Origin: Yamagishiella unicocca
Taxonomy: Eukaryota > Chlorophyta > Chlorophyceae > Chlamydomonadales > Volvocaceae
DNA length: 64,000 nt
NCBI GenBank assembly: GCA_003116995.1
Contig: BDSL01000001.1
Coordinates: 2,480,001-2,544,000, forward strand
Direction of reading: 5' to 3'
Under the pieces are notes generated by a model. It saw only the letters and a list, made by a program, of their open reading frames with translations, was not told where the DNA came from and did not search any database. Position numbers and translations under genes: made by a program. Positions 32,769 through 46,069 of the stretch are shown here, piece after piece. Numbering within the stretch: position 1 is the stretch's first letter; the number at the start of each line of letters is the position of its first letter.

Positions 32769-35700
32769 ATGCAGCCCACATTTCGGTTTATACTGACACA
32801 ATTGGCATCTATCACAATACGCGTCCACGATTGTCCTCTGGCTACACGCAACGCCGCCGCTGGTCAATCCTTGCCTTCGGCCTCCCTGGCCTCCCTCAAA
32901 TTTTCTCCCTGCCCCACTCCGTTGCTCTTACCCGTCCGGCCCCTCCAGAGCCTCCTCACGGCCCTGCTGCCGCCTGCTCTGCTGTGGCTCCTGATGGTCC
33001 TGCCCAGCAGCTACCGCGCCATGGCCTTCAAACTGTGCGGCCTGGACTACGGCGCACAGCTCCACAACCAGCACGACCCGTCAAAGGTCGTTGGAGACGG
33101 GGCTGTCGCCCCATTTGACGTGGTGTCGTGGCTTTTAAAACAGCTCGGCCTGTCTTCACTGGCGCGCGCACTGGTCGACGAAATGCTGTTGGTAGCGCGC
33201 GCAACGTACCTCTGCCTGCTCTTCCTCCCCGCGCTGCTCACGGCGCCGCTCGTGTCGCTGCTTGGCGGCATGGGGCGCGAACGGTGGTTGCAGCTGGTGC
33301 AGTGGACACTTGAACACGCGGGTCCAGCATTCATCAAATGGGGGCAATGGGCGTCGACCAGGCCAGACCTGTTCCCTGAGGTAGGCATGCTACGGCAAGG
33401 GCTGCAAGCAGGGCCGGAGGACTGACTGAGTGAAAAACACTGCCACAAGGCTTGCTGCCACACCTAGCTTGCTAGCTATGCCTGTGTGTCTCCAAGAGTG
33501 GTTGGGCAGGCGGGTGTCGGTGATCAAGGACGCCAAGCAGATGTCGCTAAGGCGCAAATCTGTACATGCGAACCCCGGGTATGTGAGTGAAGCTTCCGAT
33601 TCCTGCAATTCCGAACTCACAGGACCTGTGCGACCACCTGGAGCAGCTGCAGACCTCGGCCCCCGCCCACTCCTCAGCCTTGACCGTGACGGCGGTGGAG
33701 CGGGCCTTCAGGGCGCCCATCTCCGAGCTGTTTGATGACTTTGACTTGGAGCCGGTAGCTAGCGGCTCCATCGCGCAGGTGGGCGTGGGGCCAGAAGTGC
33801 AATTGCGGGCTAGGCCTGCGCCAGTTGCGGGCTAGGCCTGCACCTGTTGCGGGCTAGGCCTGCACCTGTTGCGGGCTAGGCCTGCGCCAGTTGCGGGCTA
33901 GGCCTGCACCTGTTGCGGGCTAGGCCTGCGCCAGTTGCGGGCTAGGCCTGCACCTGTTGCGGGCTAGCCCTGCGCCGACCACCGTCCACCCGTCACGCCG
34001 CAGCCGTTTGCCTGCAGGGGGCGGTGCAGTCGGCAGGGGGCACAGCTGGGTGGTGCAGTCAGCAGGGGGCCAGCTGGGTGGTGCAGTCAGCAGGGGGCAC
34101 AGCTGGGTGGTGCAGTCAGCAGGGGGCACAGCTGGGTGGTGCAGTCAGCAGGGGGCACAGCTGGGTGGTGCAGTCAGCAGGGGGCATGGGAGATCCCTAC
34201 ACACAGGGCGCGACGCGCCTGACGCCTGCAGCATGGGCGCGGGGTCTGACGCCTGAAGTCCCTTGTCATCCAAACCCACTGTGGCGTTTGTGGCGTGTGC
34301 TACTTGTGCCACCTCACAGATCCACAAGGCGACGTTATCGGCTCGTGGCGCGGAGCTTGTGGGCGGAGGCGCGGAGGTGGGGGCGCGCGTGGCGGTCAAG
34401 GTGCGCCACCCGGGCGTGTCCGGCATCATGCACCGGGACTTCATCCTGATGCAGCGCGCGGCTGCGCTGTGCTCGCGGCTGCCGGCGCTGCGGGAGCTGC
34501 GGCTGGAGGAGTCGATCCGGCAGTTCGGGGGGCCGCTCAAGGAGCAGCTGGACCTGTCGGTGGAGGCGTCACACCTGCTGCGCTTCAACGCGAACTTCCG
34601 GGCGTGGGGCCATGTGCGGTTTCCGGTGCCGCTGTACCCGCTGGTGGGTGGCTGGGCAAAGAGGGTGGCTGGGCCAGGAGGGTGGGCCACTGAGGCCATT
34701 TTGGATGTGGCCGCGAGTTTGGCTGGGTCTAGACTGCACGGGGCTGTGAGCAGGGTCCACTGCACGGGGCTGTGAGCAGGGTCCACTGCACGGGGCTGTG
34801 AGCAGGGTCCACTGCACGGGGCTGCACAGATTCCTTGGGTTGTTGGGTGCACCAAAGCCCTCGTTCGCGAGCAGCGAGCTGCTGCCAGATGCGTCGCTAG
34901 GCAGGCAGTCGGTGCTCGGCAGCGACAGAGGAGCGTTTTTGAAGCGGCAGGGGGCAACTTGGAAACGGTAGGAAGCATGCACTGTTTACGAACGGCGGAA
35001 GCAAGCAAGCACCGAGGTTTTCATAAGCCACCTTGTTGCCTCATTGTCGCCCCCTTCACTTGTTGCCCCCCTGTCGCCTCCCGCCCGCTGCTGCTCCCGG
35101 GCCCGCAGGTGAGCCCCGACGTGCTCGTGGAGAGCTACGAGGACGGCGACCTCGTCATGCGCTACGTGCGCAGCCCGCACCGCCACAACGCCATGCTGGC
35201 GCAGACGGGGGTGGACGTGTTCCTGACCATGATGCTGCGGGACAACTTCATACACGCGGACCTGCACCCAGGTAAGCATCAAAGAAAATGGAGGGGGTTT
35301 GTGAGGAGGGGAGGGTTTGATTGCGGACGCGTGTACGACAATGTGGCACAGCAGCTGTGCTGCGTGGTTTCTACACGCGTCACCACCAGCTCCAGTCTCG
35401 CACGCGCCAGCTCCTCCTCCGTATTGTACCCGTTTTTGCCGCGCAGCAGCCGCGCAGCAGCCGCGCAGCAGCCGCATCTTCGGCGCCACATTAACGCGCC
35501 CCCACTTCCTCCCCGACTCGGCCAACGGCGCACGCGCTGCGCTGCGCAGGCAACATCATTGTGAAGCAGGCCGACCCGCCCTCGCCGCTGGTGGCGGCTG
35601 CGGCGTCCTGGATGCCCGCCCGCGTCCGCAGCTGGATCACGGACCGGGCGCCGCAGATCGTGCTGCTGGACACCGGCATGATTGTGGAATTGAGCCCGCA

Positions 35701-36517
35701 GGACCAGGCCTCGCTGATGGGCTTCTTCCGGGCGCTGACGCGGATGGACGGGAAGAGCCTGGCGGCGGACATCATCAACATGTCGGTGGACGGGGTGTGC
35801 AAGGTGGGGTGCGGAGGCGGCACCGGGGAGGGGGACTGCGGAAGGGGGGGCAGGGCATAAGGTTCAGAAGGCGGAACAGCTACCGGTACCACACATTCCA
35901 CAACTGGATGATGCGGAGGCGGCGCCACCCGCCAAGCGGTCCGTTCCTTCACAGGAGGGGGGTCGCTGCGCACATCCGCCAGCCATCCAACGCTTTCCTC
36001 GACCCCCAATCCCACAACATCCGCGCTTCGCAGCCTCGCGCGAAGAATTCGTGGCCGTTTCAGACCCGCGGGTCGGGCTCTTGTGACGCGATCAACACGC
36101 CACCTATCATGCGCCTCGCGGCGCACGGACCGTTGCGGGGCGGGCGCACCGCACCCATACGTCGCCATCCAACCCACCATCCACGCTCCTCTCCGCCTCC
36201 GGCCTCAGGACCCCGCCGCCTTCGCCGCCGAGCTGGAGTCCATGTTCCACAACATGGACCGGGAGTACCTGCGGCGGGAGTCCCAGGCCGTCATCCGGGA
36301 CCTCATTGAGCGCATGCGGCAGCACCACGTGACACTGCGCAGCTCGGTGTCCACAGTGGTGGTGACGTCTCTGGTGCTGGAGGGCTGGAGCAGCAAGCTG
36401 GACCCGGAGGTCCGCATCCTGGACACCATGCGGGACATGTTGGCGACGGACTGGTCGGAGCGCATCGGGATGGCGGTGGACCGCCTGGTGGGCTCGGGCC
36501 AGCTGATGGACGGGTGA
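32769..36517 (+). CDS. ADCK2-type ABC1/UbiB-family atypical kinase
   Basis: The six exons are 32769-33380, 33623-33778, 34320-34643, 35109-35271, 35550-35803 and 36209-36517. All phases agree, giving about 605 residues, close to animal ADCK2. Landmarks in order are a hydrophobic N-terminal stretch (LLTALLPPALLWLLMVLP), the KxGQ motif in GPAFIKWGQWASTRPDLFPE, and the Ala-rich ATP loop in VASGSIAQ. Then come the lysine in VAVKVRHPGV, PLYPLVSPDVLVESYEDG, the catalytic loop in NFIHADLHPGN and the DFG-equivalent LDTGM, where ADCK2 has LDAG. The C-terminal LDPEVRILDTM also matches ADCK2. ABC1 kinases are mostly mitochondrial or plastid proteins linked to quinone and lipid metabolism; a mitochondrial site is inferred from the ADCK2 type. 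The start at 32769 is the first in-frame ATG and gives an Arg/Ser/Thr-rich leader, but an upstream exon is possible. Confidence 0.88.
33798..33975. repeat. 22-bp minisatellite in intron 2 of the kinase gene
   Basis: About 7-8 copies of a unit reading GTTGCGGGCTAGGCCTGCAC plus two bases occur here. Variants alternate GCACCT and GCGCCA. It lies entirely inside the intron between 33778 and 34320. Confidence 0.9.
34020..34190. repeat. 29-bp minisatellite in intron 2 of the kinase gene
   Basis: About six copies of a G-rich unit containing GTGCAGTCAGCAGGGGGCAC then AGCTGGGTG occur here. One copy lacks a base (near 34065). It is unrelated in sequence to the 22-bp array just upstream in the same intron. 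Confidence 0.9.
34734..34830. repeat. 26-bp minisatellite in intron 3 of the kinase gene
   Basis: Just over three copies of TGCACGGGGCTGTGAGCAGG followed by GTCCAC occur here. It is a third unrelated short array within introns of this gene. Confidence 0.9.
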
Positions 36518-39140
36518 GGGAGGGCACGCGAGGAGCGGCGGAGGAAAAGGAGGTGATGGTGGTGGTTTGAGGCGAAAGCTGGAGGCGGGGGATGGGAAGG
36601 CAACCGGTAGGGAGCGCGCGGGTGGCGGGGCTGCCGTGGTTGTTTTTTGAGCGGGAAGAGTTGACGTGCGCTGCGGTGCGGCTGGTGGGGTGAGGTGGTG
36701 GGGTGGGAGGCCCGACCGTGCCTTAAGCTAAGGAAGGTGGCGCCGGCGGCCGAGGCTAGGGACTGCTTGGCTTGGACAGGCTTGGCGAACAGAGCGGCAG
36801 GAGCGACGGAGTCCAGGCAGCGTCGCCGTGAGGTGCGACGGTCGATGGAGGCATTCTATCGGCGTTTGCCACTTTGCCCAGAGTGCAATTAGATAGCGGT
36901 GGACGGATGCAAGTGTCTGTAGTCTGATCGTGCGTTTTCACCTGGTGGGGAGGCGTGCCCGGTTATTAGGGATGAGGCCGATTGCGCTGGTACCTGGTAC
37001 GGCGTGTGCTCCTGCACGCATGCGCCTCCCACAGCTCGGGCTGCCGCTCTCTCGTTGGATAAGGGACCGCCGTTGCGGGATGCATCATGGCCTTGTGGAT
37101 GGACGGTTATTTTTATGTGTACGCGTTACGTTTTTTGTAGCGGGGGTTGTGGTGACCGCAAACGAGTGGAAGCATGGACCGTGAGGTGAGAGTTCGGAAG
37201 AGTAGGCAGGCGTTGGCGCCATCGTGGTTCAGGTTGGAGTGTCGCGAGTATGTAGGCTTTCCATGCGTTTGCGTATGTATGTTTGTGGTTCGGTGACATT
37301 GTACGATATGTAAAGATGGTAGTGGGGATGTCGCGCTTACGTGTTCGGGCGTGGTGCAACTTGTGCACCGCGCAGGCGCATGCTGACGGGGGCGTAAGAG
37401 AAACCTTTTATGACGTCGGACACAGATGTAACTTCTGGCAAAGCGCAACCCGTAATTGGAGGGAAAGGATCTCGATATTCGTTTAAGTCATTGCACAGAC
37501 GTTCCATTTTTCCCTCCTGAATCCAAAAAAGGGCCGCACTGACAGGCAACCACCATTCCTGTCCTCGATGGCAGACACGGCCGCATGAGATGGCGTGGCC
37601 CAATTCCCTTTATCCCATGGTTCTGTTAGTGCATACTGGGGATATGTGGCTTTCTCATGGCGGCATGGGTGAGGTCAACCCGACAGTCGCACTGAGGACC
37701 AGGCGACTGTGCGTGTACCCCTCCCGACCGAATCTGCACACTGCGTGAGAGGAGTACGCTGGTGCCGTTTGGGCCGTGCTATGAACAGAACATGGCGATG
37801 CCACGCTGCGTTTTACATCCAGCCGTTCACAAAATGGCTGGACCATGGGTCGGAGCCGCTCAGAGCACCCGGCCATAATCAACCTGCTTTCAGCCGCCGC
37901 ATCGAATATTACTTACTCATAAATACTCACTGTCAGCTGACACAGACCTTCATTTCCACAAAACGCGCAGTTCAGAATTCCGTGTCACCACGCCGCTGCC
38001 TAATAACGAGTACCCTTCAGTTAGATCTAAACATCCCAAAATCCAACGTTGCATCAATAGTATGCGTTGGCCACAACAACCTTGCTTCACCCCACCGGCC
38101 ACGCATTATTCAGTTGATACTCCAGGTGTTCCCCGGGCCCTGGCCAGTGTCCAGCAAACCGCCTGACGCCCCTGTCCAGGACAGATATGGTGCTTGCAAC
38201 AGATAGGACCCCGCCACTGACGGGCTTTATTTCATTGCCACGTGACAACCCCACAAGACAGGCGCAAAATTTGATCCATTGGTTTCGCCAGTAAGCGAAA
38301 TCGACAGATCCATTGCCTCAATTTGCGGCGGGTTGGCAGGCGGCTTACGGCCGACACAGAACAATGCCGCACCTCCTCCCCAGTTTACCGAGCAGAAAGA
38401 GAAGTACAAGGGGAGTGTACCTCCCTAAATGATTGGTCATATCGTGAACTCACATAGTCAAAAAAGCGCCTGCGGCCACGAGTACGCATCGGACAGCATA
38501 ACTTGGGCAGGTCTCGTACTGCAGCTCGTGGGCAGCCTTGAATGCTACCAGGCAGCATGTATGCCGCCATTTGATTAGCACATTCACTCTTTAAATAGTC
38601 AGACCGCATAGGCCACTCCAACAAACCAACACGTCGCTCTCATGCGCACGCACACCCAACGACACACACAACACGCAGACAACGGCTAGCCTTGAAAAAC
38701 TACAAGGAGGCCCGCGAGTGCCACGACCCTGCCTAAGTGGCCGCGGCTGGCACCCCGTAATAAAACCCATGTCTCTTCTCAAAACAAGTAGTTGTCCGTA
38801 AGCAAAGCAAAGCAAGAGGCCATTCAAGTCAAAACGCGGCCTCGACAAGAAAACTGCCCAGGGCGTGTACAGACGCCGCCGTAACCGGGCAGCACGCGGC
38901 CTCTCTTCACTCTCGCATGCATGTGCATCCGACAGCTTCAACGCCTATTGCTGTACGATACGTGCGTCAGACTGGGAGCCGGACTCGGCCGGCAGGCAAC
39001 CCCCACCTATCCAGGTCGTGGCACAGCTATTCATTCTCCGGCACTGGAGGCCTAAGCCAAGCCCCCAGAGTCCGCGCTATGCGCCTGCCTGAAACCAATG
39101 TTTACTTTCACAGTATAGGTTTTCGTTTGTCGTAGCAAGA
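36518..39140. other. Intergenic / 3' UTR region between convergent genes
   Basis: The first several hundred bases probably form the 3' UTR of the kinase gene. The rest carries only short unrelated ORFs. The 3' end of the minus-strand MYB gene probably reaches in to about 39120-39140. No other gene, RNA or element is visible. Confidence 0.5.
37309..37313 (+). promoter_or_regulatory. Candidate TGTAA poly(A) signal, kinase gene
   Basis: TGTAA is the usual poly(A) signal of volvocine algae. This copy lies about 790 bp after the stop codon, and another is at 37428-37432. Which one is used cannot be told from sequence alone. Confidence 0.4.
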
Positions 39141-39180
39141 TTACAAAACCAACAAACAACAAATCCGAGCCAACGAGCTC

Positions 39181-39185
39181 TTACA
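39181..39185 (-). promoter_or_regulatory. Candidate TGTAA poly(A) signal, MYB gene
   Basis: TTACA on the plus strand reads TGTAA on the coding strand, about 135 bp past the MYB stop codon. A second copy is at 39141-39145. Both are at plausible distances. Confidence 0.4.
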
Positions 39186-39316
39186 CCATGAGTAGCACAC
39201 TGTCTGCCTTAAGCTGTTCCTGGATGCCAGGGGAGCCCTCCTGCATTAGACCTGTGGCTTTGACCGAGAGCCTTCAGAGGAGATTTGACGTGAGGCGACA
39301 GCCGCGGTGCTGCTGC

Positions 39317-40855
39317 TTAAACCTGAACCATGTATGGCGCCGTGGGCATCGCCATGGGAGGAACCATGCCGGATGACGGCATTGTCATGCCGTGCATCGC
39401 CAGTTGGGCAAACACACTCGTCGTGCTCGCCGCTGCTGCGGCAGCTGCTGCCGCAGCTGCCATAGCTGCTGCAGCAGACTGTGCCGAAGGGGAAGCTGCA
39501 GCCGTATTAGCTGGAGCCGACGCCACAGGCGCAGATGCCGCGGCAGCAGCTTTGACGGCCGTTGCGGCAGCTGTGGAGCTGGTAGCCGGAGGCGACATTC
39601 CCGTCGTAGGGTTAGCGTTGGGTGCCGACGCTGGGAGCGTTGGGCTCGTGATGTCGTGGATAGAAGCCCGCCTTTTGTCCTTCTTGTTCATGCTGTTAAG
39701 GCGAATGAAGTACTTTTGGGCATGGCTTGCGACCTGGCAAGGATGGCATAATTGAGCGACAGCGTGAGGGCACACCCAACGCCATTCCGCTAGTCTCTAC
39801 AAATGAGTACAACCAGAGCGGTGGGAAAGATGGGCTAACGTTTTCGCGAAGTGCCTGCCAGGCAATTAGGACACCACCTGCTAGACACTCAATTCCTTGC
39901 ATGCTGGTCAGCTTGAGGATGTTGCCCTTGTCACCATGCGACATGAACGACATGCCGCGCAAGATGCCAGACCACGACCGCGAATACGACGACGCAAGAT
40001 ACCAACTGTGTACAATGGTGGCGTACCTGGGTCGGCGTCCTCGACACAACGAAGTTCCGTGCAATGCTCCGCCAGTCACCTTTCCCGAATTTCGCGAGAC
40101 CAAGCAGGAACAAGCGGTGCTCCTCTTCAGTCCAAGGTACACCTTTCCGGCGATCGCCGTTTGCAGGGACGTCAGTCTTAACTTTCTTGGCCGGCTGCAG
40201 GGGGTGTGTCACACCATTTGTCAAAAAGCTGGCAGCGGAAGGCGAAACACGGACGTAGTAAGAAGCAAGCACCGGTAAATCAACTCACATTATCATCCTG
40301 GCGCGCTGGAGAGGGAGCGCTTTGCGCTGAAGCACTTTCATTGCACCCGTCTTCGATTCGCCGAAGGTCATCCTGCAGAAACAATTCAAGATGGGGAACA
40401 TGATCAAATAACTTCCTGTTCAGAACTCATACACACGTCCCTAGGAAAGCAGCAAGCAATAGCAGTACATGGACGAAGACTCCCGCACCTCGAGCTCGCG
40501 AAAGCGCTTCTGGATGTCAGTTGCTGTCTTATTGGGTAGATACGCAGCAATTCGCTCGTATCTGCAGGGAGAATTGTCAGTACCAAGCCAGTTTTGGGCG
40601 GACCGGTATTCCGCCAGCCGTCGACTGTCCGCCGCACCTGTCCACGTCGAGATAGTGCTTTGCAAGCGCGACCTCGAAGACCTTGTTCTCTTCGAGCCTG
40701 TGGCAGCCAAAATTGGTTGGCGCTTGCACCTATGTCTGCAAAGTAACGCATTCTCCGGACATGACCACTGACGACAAATTCCCAGCTTACCGCCAGAATG
40801 TGGCAACACCCGAAGGTTGAACATAGTCTCCAGAGATAGAGAAGCTGGCCGTCAT
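39317..40855 (-). CDS. Two-SANT, DIVARICATA-like MYB transcription factor
   Basis: Exons, 5' to 3' on the minus strand, are 40791-40855, 40638-40697, 40489-40561, 40289-40372, 40027-40194 and 39317-39733. The splices are GT-AG and in phase, giving about 288 residues. The first SANT domain (residues ~21-66) reads [20 protein letters not shown] with [20 protein letters not shown] and ends FRELE. The second (residues ~107-152) has [38 protein letters not shown] and the diagnostic SHAQKYF motif. Basic NKKDKRR follows, then an Ala/Ser/Pro/Met-rich tail typical of activation regions. The pair of domains and SHAQKYF place it in the plant DIV/R-R type MYB family, so nuclear DNA binding is inferred. 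The start is the ATG at 40855-40853 directly opening exon 1. In SANT 1 the first tryptophan is kept but WT becomes WR. Confidence 0.88.
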
Positions 40856-43763
40856 TGTGGACGCCCAGTGCGCAGGCAAGACAATTCAAGGCGTGTGCTT
40901 GCGCCCAGCGCAAGGCCTGACGGCAAGTGCGTATCAAGAGTTTACTTCAATTATCTACACATCAGTATACTTACTGCAAAGCGAATTATTCGTGCCTTAT
41001 GCAAATTGTCGGCCGCGGACTCGAGCTCCCTTCACCGTAGACTGGCGTTGGGCCCTTTTGGCTCGGTCAGTACACTTGCACAAACCAATCCTGGAAGGCT
41101 TTGACTTCTTGGCGTTTGAGTTTCCATTGTATAGAAGTAAACAGAGACCCGGGGGCCACTACCTAGGCAGTGACGGGCGTCGGCGGCAGCCTACGTGCCG
41201 CACGTCTGCACCACTCGTTCGTCCGAGATGCTTTTCAATGGCTCAGCCCTGTCAGCTGACAGACATAATCCAGAGCGTTTTGGGTCAAACATTTTGACGA
41301 TACAGCAGTGTTAGCGGTGTAATGGGCGCCCAAATCAATTCGGATTTTGTGTGGAGCTTCCGAGACCTTTCGGAAGACCTAGTGCGTAGTGGCATACGTA
41401 AGCCTTCCCGCAAATATGTCGTTTAATACTTCCACCTTGGCCGGCCTAATCTTTAGGCTACATGCGCCATGCGCGATGGCTCTAGTACCAGGGATGCGGC
41501 AACCCCGCGTGCTCTTCATTGGACACATAACGCTAAAGCTGTCGCTATGCTATACCTGCGTCCGTGTGCGAATAACATATATACGCGCACCACATGAAAC
41601 CATAGGTGCCTAATACGAGGGGTTCGTACGTTTGGTGGTCGGTCATTCGTTTAGTCGCCAAGTTTATTCGCCCTTGTCAAATATGAAGCGGTAATCAAAA
41701 GGCCGCAGTGTATTCCCTTTTACCGGATCAACCAGGCAAATCAGGGCATCTGGCTATCGCCGGTGGTTGTGCAAGGTACGACTGAGCACCCGGCCTTCGC
41801 CGCTTTGCGTTTTTTTCGTATTATGCCATAGTGCCGAGCATTGCATCGCGCGGTCCGATACCGGTAGCGCTCACGGGGCAACGGACAGCAGGAGAACACG
41901 TGGCAATTCCAGGATGCCAGTACCGGTATGCAAGATGCAGCCCGGTTGTCGTCTCGGCTGGTACAGTGGTAACAGGCTGGAACGATCCTATGATGCGCTG
42001 CTGCGGGACGACAGGCTGCGCCGGTACGTACAGTGATCGCCCTCGGTGGCCCAGCGTAGGGGCCATCGGCCCCCCTTGCGCGTAGCCCCGGACAATCAAA
42101 GTAAAACTGAACTGACCGGCTGCACATGTGCCAACGGTACCCACGTGGCGAAACATGCTATGTGCCGCACCCGGACGCCCCCGGGCGGCTAGCACAGCGA
42201 GGCACAGCGCAAGCGATCCCAACCCAGATATATGTGAGCACTTAAAAGAGCGCTCACTACCGCTCGTTGCATAATCACGGTTGAAGTTAATCGGTAACGA
42301 GGCGCGAACGGATGACGGGGCGAGCACAGAACCCACCCGAAGCCATTTGTCTATTTTCCCACACGGTTTCAGAGTCGCACCACAAGGGGTGGTCCGTTAA
42401 GCGCCGCTAAGGGCCAGAACCTGCGAACCTGCTAGGGCGCGCGAGTGCCGCCTGTCCAAGGGGACAGAGCAGCGGCCATCGTTGAGCGCACTGTGCGCAT
42501 CATGGTGCAGCTGTCGTCGCCCCTGGAGGACAGCACGTTGCGACGTTGCACGGGGGAAGACCCGTGGAGCTGCATCCAAGGGCGGCCACATACGCACGTG
42601 TGCCCTACCTACATATCGCTGCAGGCAGATGACACCGTTATCAACCCGAGAGAACGATAGCATAGTCCTCGCTTCTAGCCCGCCGCATGCACTTCAAGCG
42701 ATTTCCTAAACCGTCGCTTCCTGCAAGGCTGGGTTCAGCATATCTCTAGTGGTGGCTCGAGGCTGTCGGATGCGGCGCCCGTCGCATGTCAATACGGGTT
42801 GGCAACGCCGGCGCCAGTCGCTCTAACTCATATCTGGCTGCAGCTGGCACCCTACAGCGCGCCCGCGGGTTCACGGCGAAGAGATTCACTTCCAGTCCTG
42901 TCCAGCATTTTCCTGGAGTTGAAGCATCCGTAGGTCCACGGTCCAGATCACTAGCTATCCAGACTGCCCTACTGCACCCGGCTATCATTGGAGCTGCCTC
43001 TGGCTCAACAACGGTGCCCTCGTGTCATTGTCGGAAAGGCTGTTGGCGAGGTCGAACAGTAAGCGGCCTCAGCTTTGTCCGAAATTACTCGGCGCATAGC
43101 AGGCACAGGAACGACTCAGGCACGTCGACGTCTACAAGCATCTGCGACAAATCAGGCCCAAGACTGGTAAACGGCCTAACGGTTTACGAAGTGCGTGGAC
43201 AGTGCGGGAACGTAGGCCAGCTTAGGTCATGATCGTCATTTTCAAACCCGTCACCATCATCACCATCGTCACCATCGTCACCGACCGTCACCATGGCCAC
43301 TGACATGAACATCCATCGCCATCATTGTCGCCTAGCTACCCGTCTGGCACGCGCCCCTCCAGCCGCTCAGCTGGACACGCGCCCTCCCCTTCCTCCGCAT
43401 ACGGGTTTCCACCCACACCCCCTTCCCCCCCTCCCATATGCAACGCCCAAGCATGCAGCAGCTCCCTCCACCTCCCCCCAGCATGCGCGTCTAACCTCCG
43501 CACCTCACCGGCGGCACGATTCCAACCGCCTTCGCTGCTTCGGACACCACCACATTAAACCCTGCCTGCCTCATCCCATTTCAAGTGGTACCAATGATTT
43601 GGTTCCACAAATGCGGGTAACACACGCGCGCTCCAAACCCAGCCGCCCGACGCGTCCCCGTTTACCTCTCCCCGATAACAGTTTCCGGACCTTTCCCGAG
43701 TTGTATGTATTTACGCCTTAATTGCCGCCTTACGAGTTTCCCGTTAAACCCGCCCCTTAGCAC
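40856..43763. other. Intergenic region between two minus-strand genes
   Basis: It should contain the promoter and 5' UTR of the MYB gene and the 3' UTR of the large gene ending at 43764. Only short, uncorroborated ORFs are present. A short run of CACCATCGT-type repeats lies near 43245-43295. I see no clear TGTAA signal for the large gene. Confidence 0.45.
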
Positions 43764-46037
43764 TCAAACTCTCGACCGGCGCGCGCTCGCGGGTCGCGTC
43801 GGCGTCCCCGCCATCTTACTCGCGCTCACCTCCAGCGCCGGGCCATGCCCCGGCCCCAACACCACCCCCTGCATACCCAGAGACAACCTACGCGGCGACG
43901 CAGCCGCCGACCCCGCACCCGATGCCGCGTGCGCCGTCCCGTGGGTCGGCAACGACGCGGCATGGCCGCCGAGCCCCTGCCCGTCGCCGCCGGCTGCCGC
44001 CGCCGGCGCTGCCGCCGCTGCCACCACGGCGCCTCCAGGGCGCGCGCTGCGCGGCCTCTGCACGCTGCCCAAGCTAGGGCCCATGGCCGCGCGCAGCGTG
44101 TAGGTGGCTGCTGAGGGCGGCCGCGATCGCGACGCACCCACCCCCTTCCGCGAGGGGCTGGAGCTGCCGGGCGGCGCGCCAGTGACCACGCCAGCAACCA
44201 CGCCCGGCGACCCCTCCCCGTTGCTGGGACTGGCCACCCGGGAGTTGGGCCGCATCCGACCGGCCGTCCCGGGCCTGATCGCGCCCGCCATCGTCATGGA
44301 GGGCGACGGCGGGTCCGAGCCGGAACCAGGCATCCCTGGAGCTGGGGAGCCGCGCACGCCCGGCACGGCGGCGGCGCCGTGTGGCGTCACGACGCTGATC
44401 GAGGTCGGGGCGGTGCCCGCCCCGGCGCCCAGCAGCAGCGGGAACTCGAGCGACTGGACCAGGTCCGGGGCGACGGTCTTGAGGGCCGTCAGGGTGCGCC
44501 TCAGCGCGGCGTTCTCCTCCTTGACCACCTGGTGGCTGGACCGCAGCTCCTCGTACCTGGAGGGGGGATGGAGAGGAGACCCGGTGGTCGGCGCTTAAAG
44601 GAGAGGTGGGGAGGAGGAGGAGGGGGAGGAGGAGGCGACAGGGGCGGCGGCGTTTGCGGAAGGGGGGCGGTGGTGGATGAACGCGGCCCCAGGGAGGCAG
44701 GAGTAGCTGTGACGGAGGGACTATGCCGCTCGCTCTTCGGTCGGTGGAAGTTTTGTTAAAGGGGGGGTTTGTTTGTCGTTGTGCGGGGAGACGGGCCACC
44801 ACCGCCATCTCTTCGTTGCCAACCACATCGGCGGCAGCACGGCACATAAGGCCCCCTAACGGCGACGAGCTCGCGAACGAGGGCAGAGCTGGCGAGTGTC
44901 AGCTAGCCCCGGCGCCGCCTCCCCAAACCCCCAGGCACGGCTCCCATCCTCGACACCTCTAACCATTCCCCCCCACGCCCCACACGACGCGTGAACGGGT
45001 CTCTTTTGCAGTCCCCACCTGCGGGACAAGATGTCCGCCTGCACCGGGCTGAGCGTCGACCGGCCGAACATGAAGTTAGACGAGCCGACGCCACCGCTGG
45101 CACCGCCGGCGCCGCCCCCCGCGGCCCCGCTCGCTGCGCTCGCCAGGCCCTCCGCCGATGTGCCCGGCGGCACCTGCGCCAGTGCCACGTACTGCTGCTC
45201 CAGGCGCAGCAGGCGCTCGAAGACGTCATTCTTCACCAGCCTCTCGTTGCTGAGGTCGCTCTTCAGCCGGGCATTCTGCGGCACGGCACGACAGCACCAG
45301 CCCAAGCAACTTTGGGTTCAGATGCCGATAACCTCCAGCCAGCCCGGAATGTGCAGCGGCCAGGCAATCCTCAGAAGGCCCGGTCCCGCCCCCTGGAGTC
45401 AGGTACCCCTCACCTCCTGCTGCATCTGGCGTCGCTCCAGCTCCCACTGCTGCCGGATGGCCTCCAGCTCTGAGTCGCCTGCGAGGGACCCGCTGCCGCC
45501 AGCGCCGCGACCCGCACTCCCGCCATTGCGCGCCCGCTGCGGCGACCCCGCTGCCTCCTGCTGCTGCTGGTGGTGCTGCTGCTGCTGGCGGTGCGCCGCC
45601 ATGAGCTGCGAGCCCAGGTGCTGCATAAGGCCCTGCTTGCTGTTGACCCACTCCTGCCAGGCCTCCCGGTTGCGGGTGATGTCAGCCATCTAGGGAGGGG
45701 GGGAGGGGGGAGGGCGCGGCCGGTGGGGTTTGGGCAGCACAGCGGTGGCAGGCGCGGGGGTGCGAGGGCGAGAGCACACGGGCGGTGCGGGGTGGTTGTA
45801 AGAGGTCCTACGGACGCGATAAGGGCGGCACTAGCTGCCCTGCCAGAATGGTGATGGCGCTGGTGCCACCCGGGGCTCCAGCACATGTCCGTCACCGAAT
45901 GGGATCCTGACGGGCGCGGTGGCAACCAGGCAGGCCGCCCGTCGCGCCCTTCACACCCAGCCAAGACACGCGACTGTCCCCCAGTCCATCCCACAGCCCT
46001 TCCATTGCGCTTCCGGCCTACTGTCCTGACCAGCCAC

Positions 46038-46069
<32 letters not shown>

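Noticed and set aside
32276..33118. 280-codon plus-strand ORF overlapping exon 1 of the kinase gene
   Set aside because: It crosses the 44-bp duplication, shows no family and is in a different frame from the recognised kinase exon.
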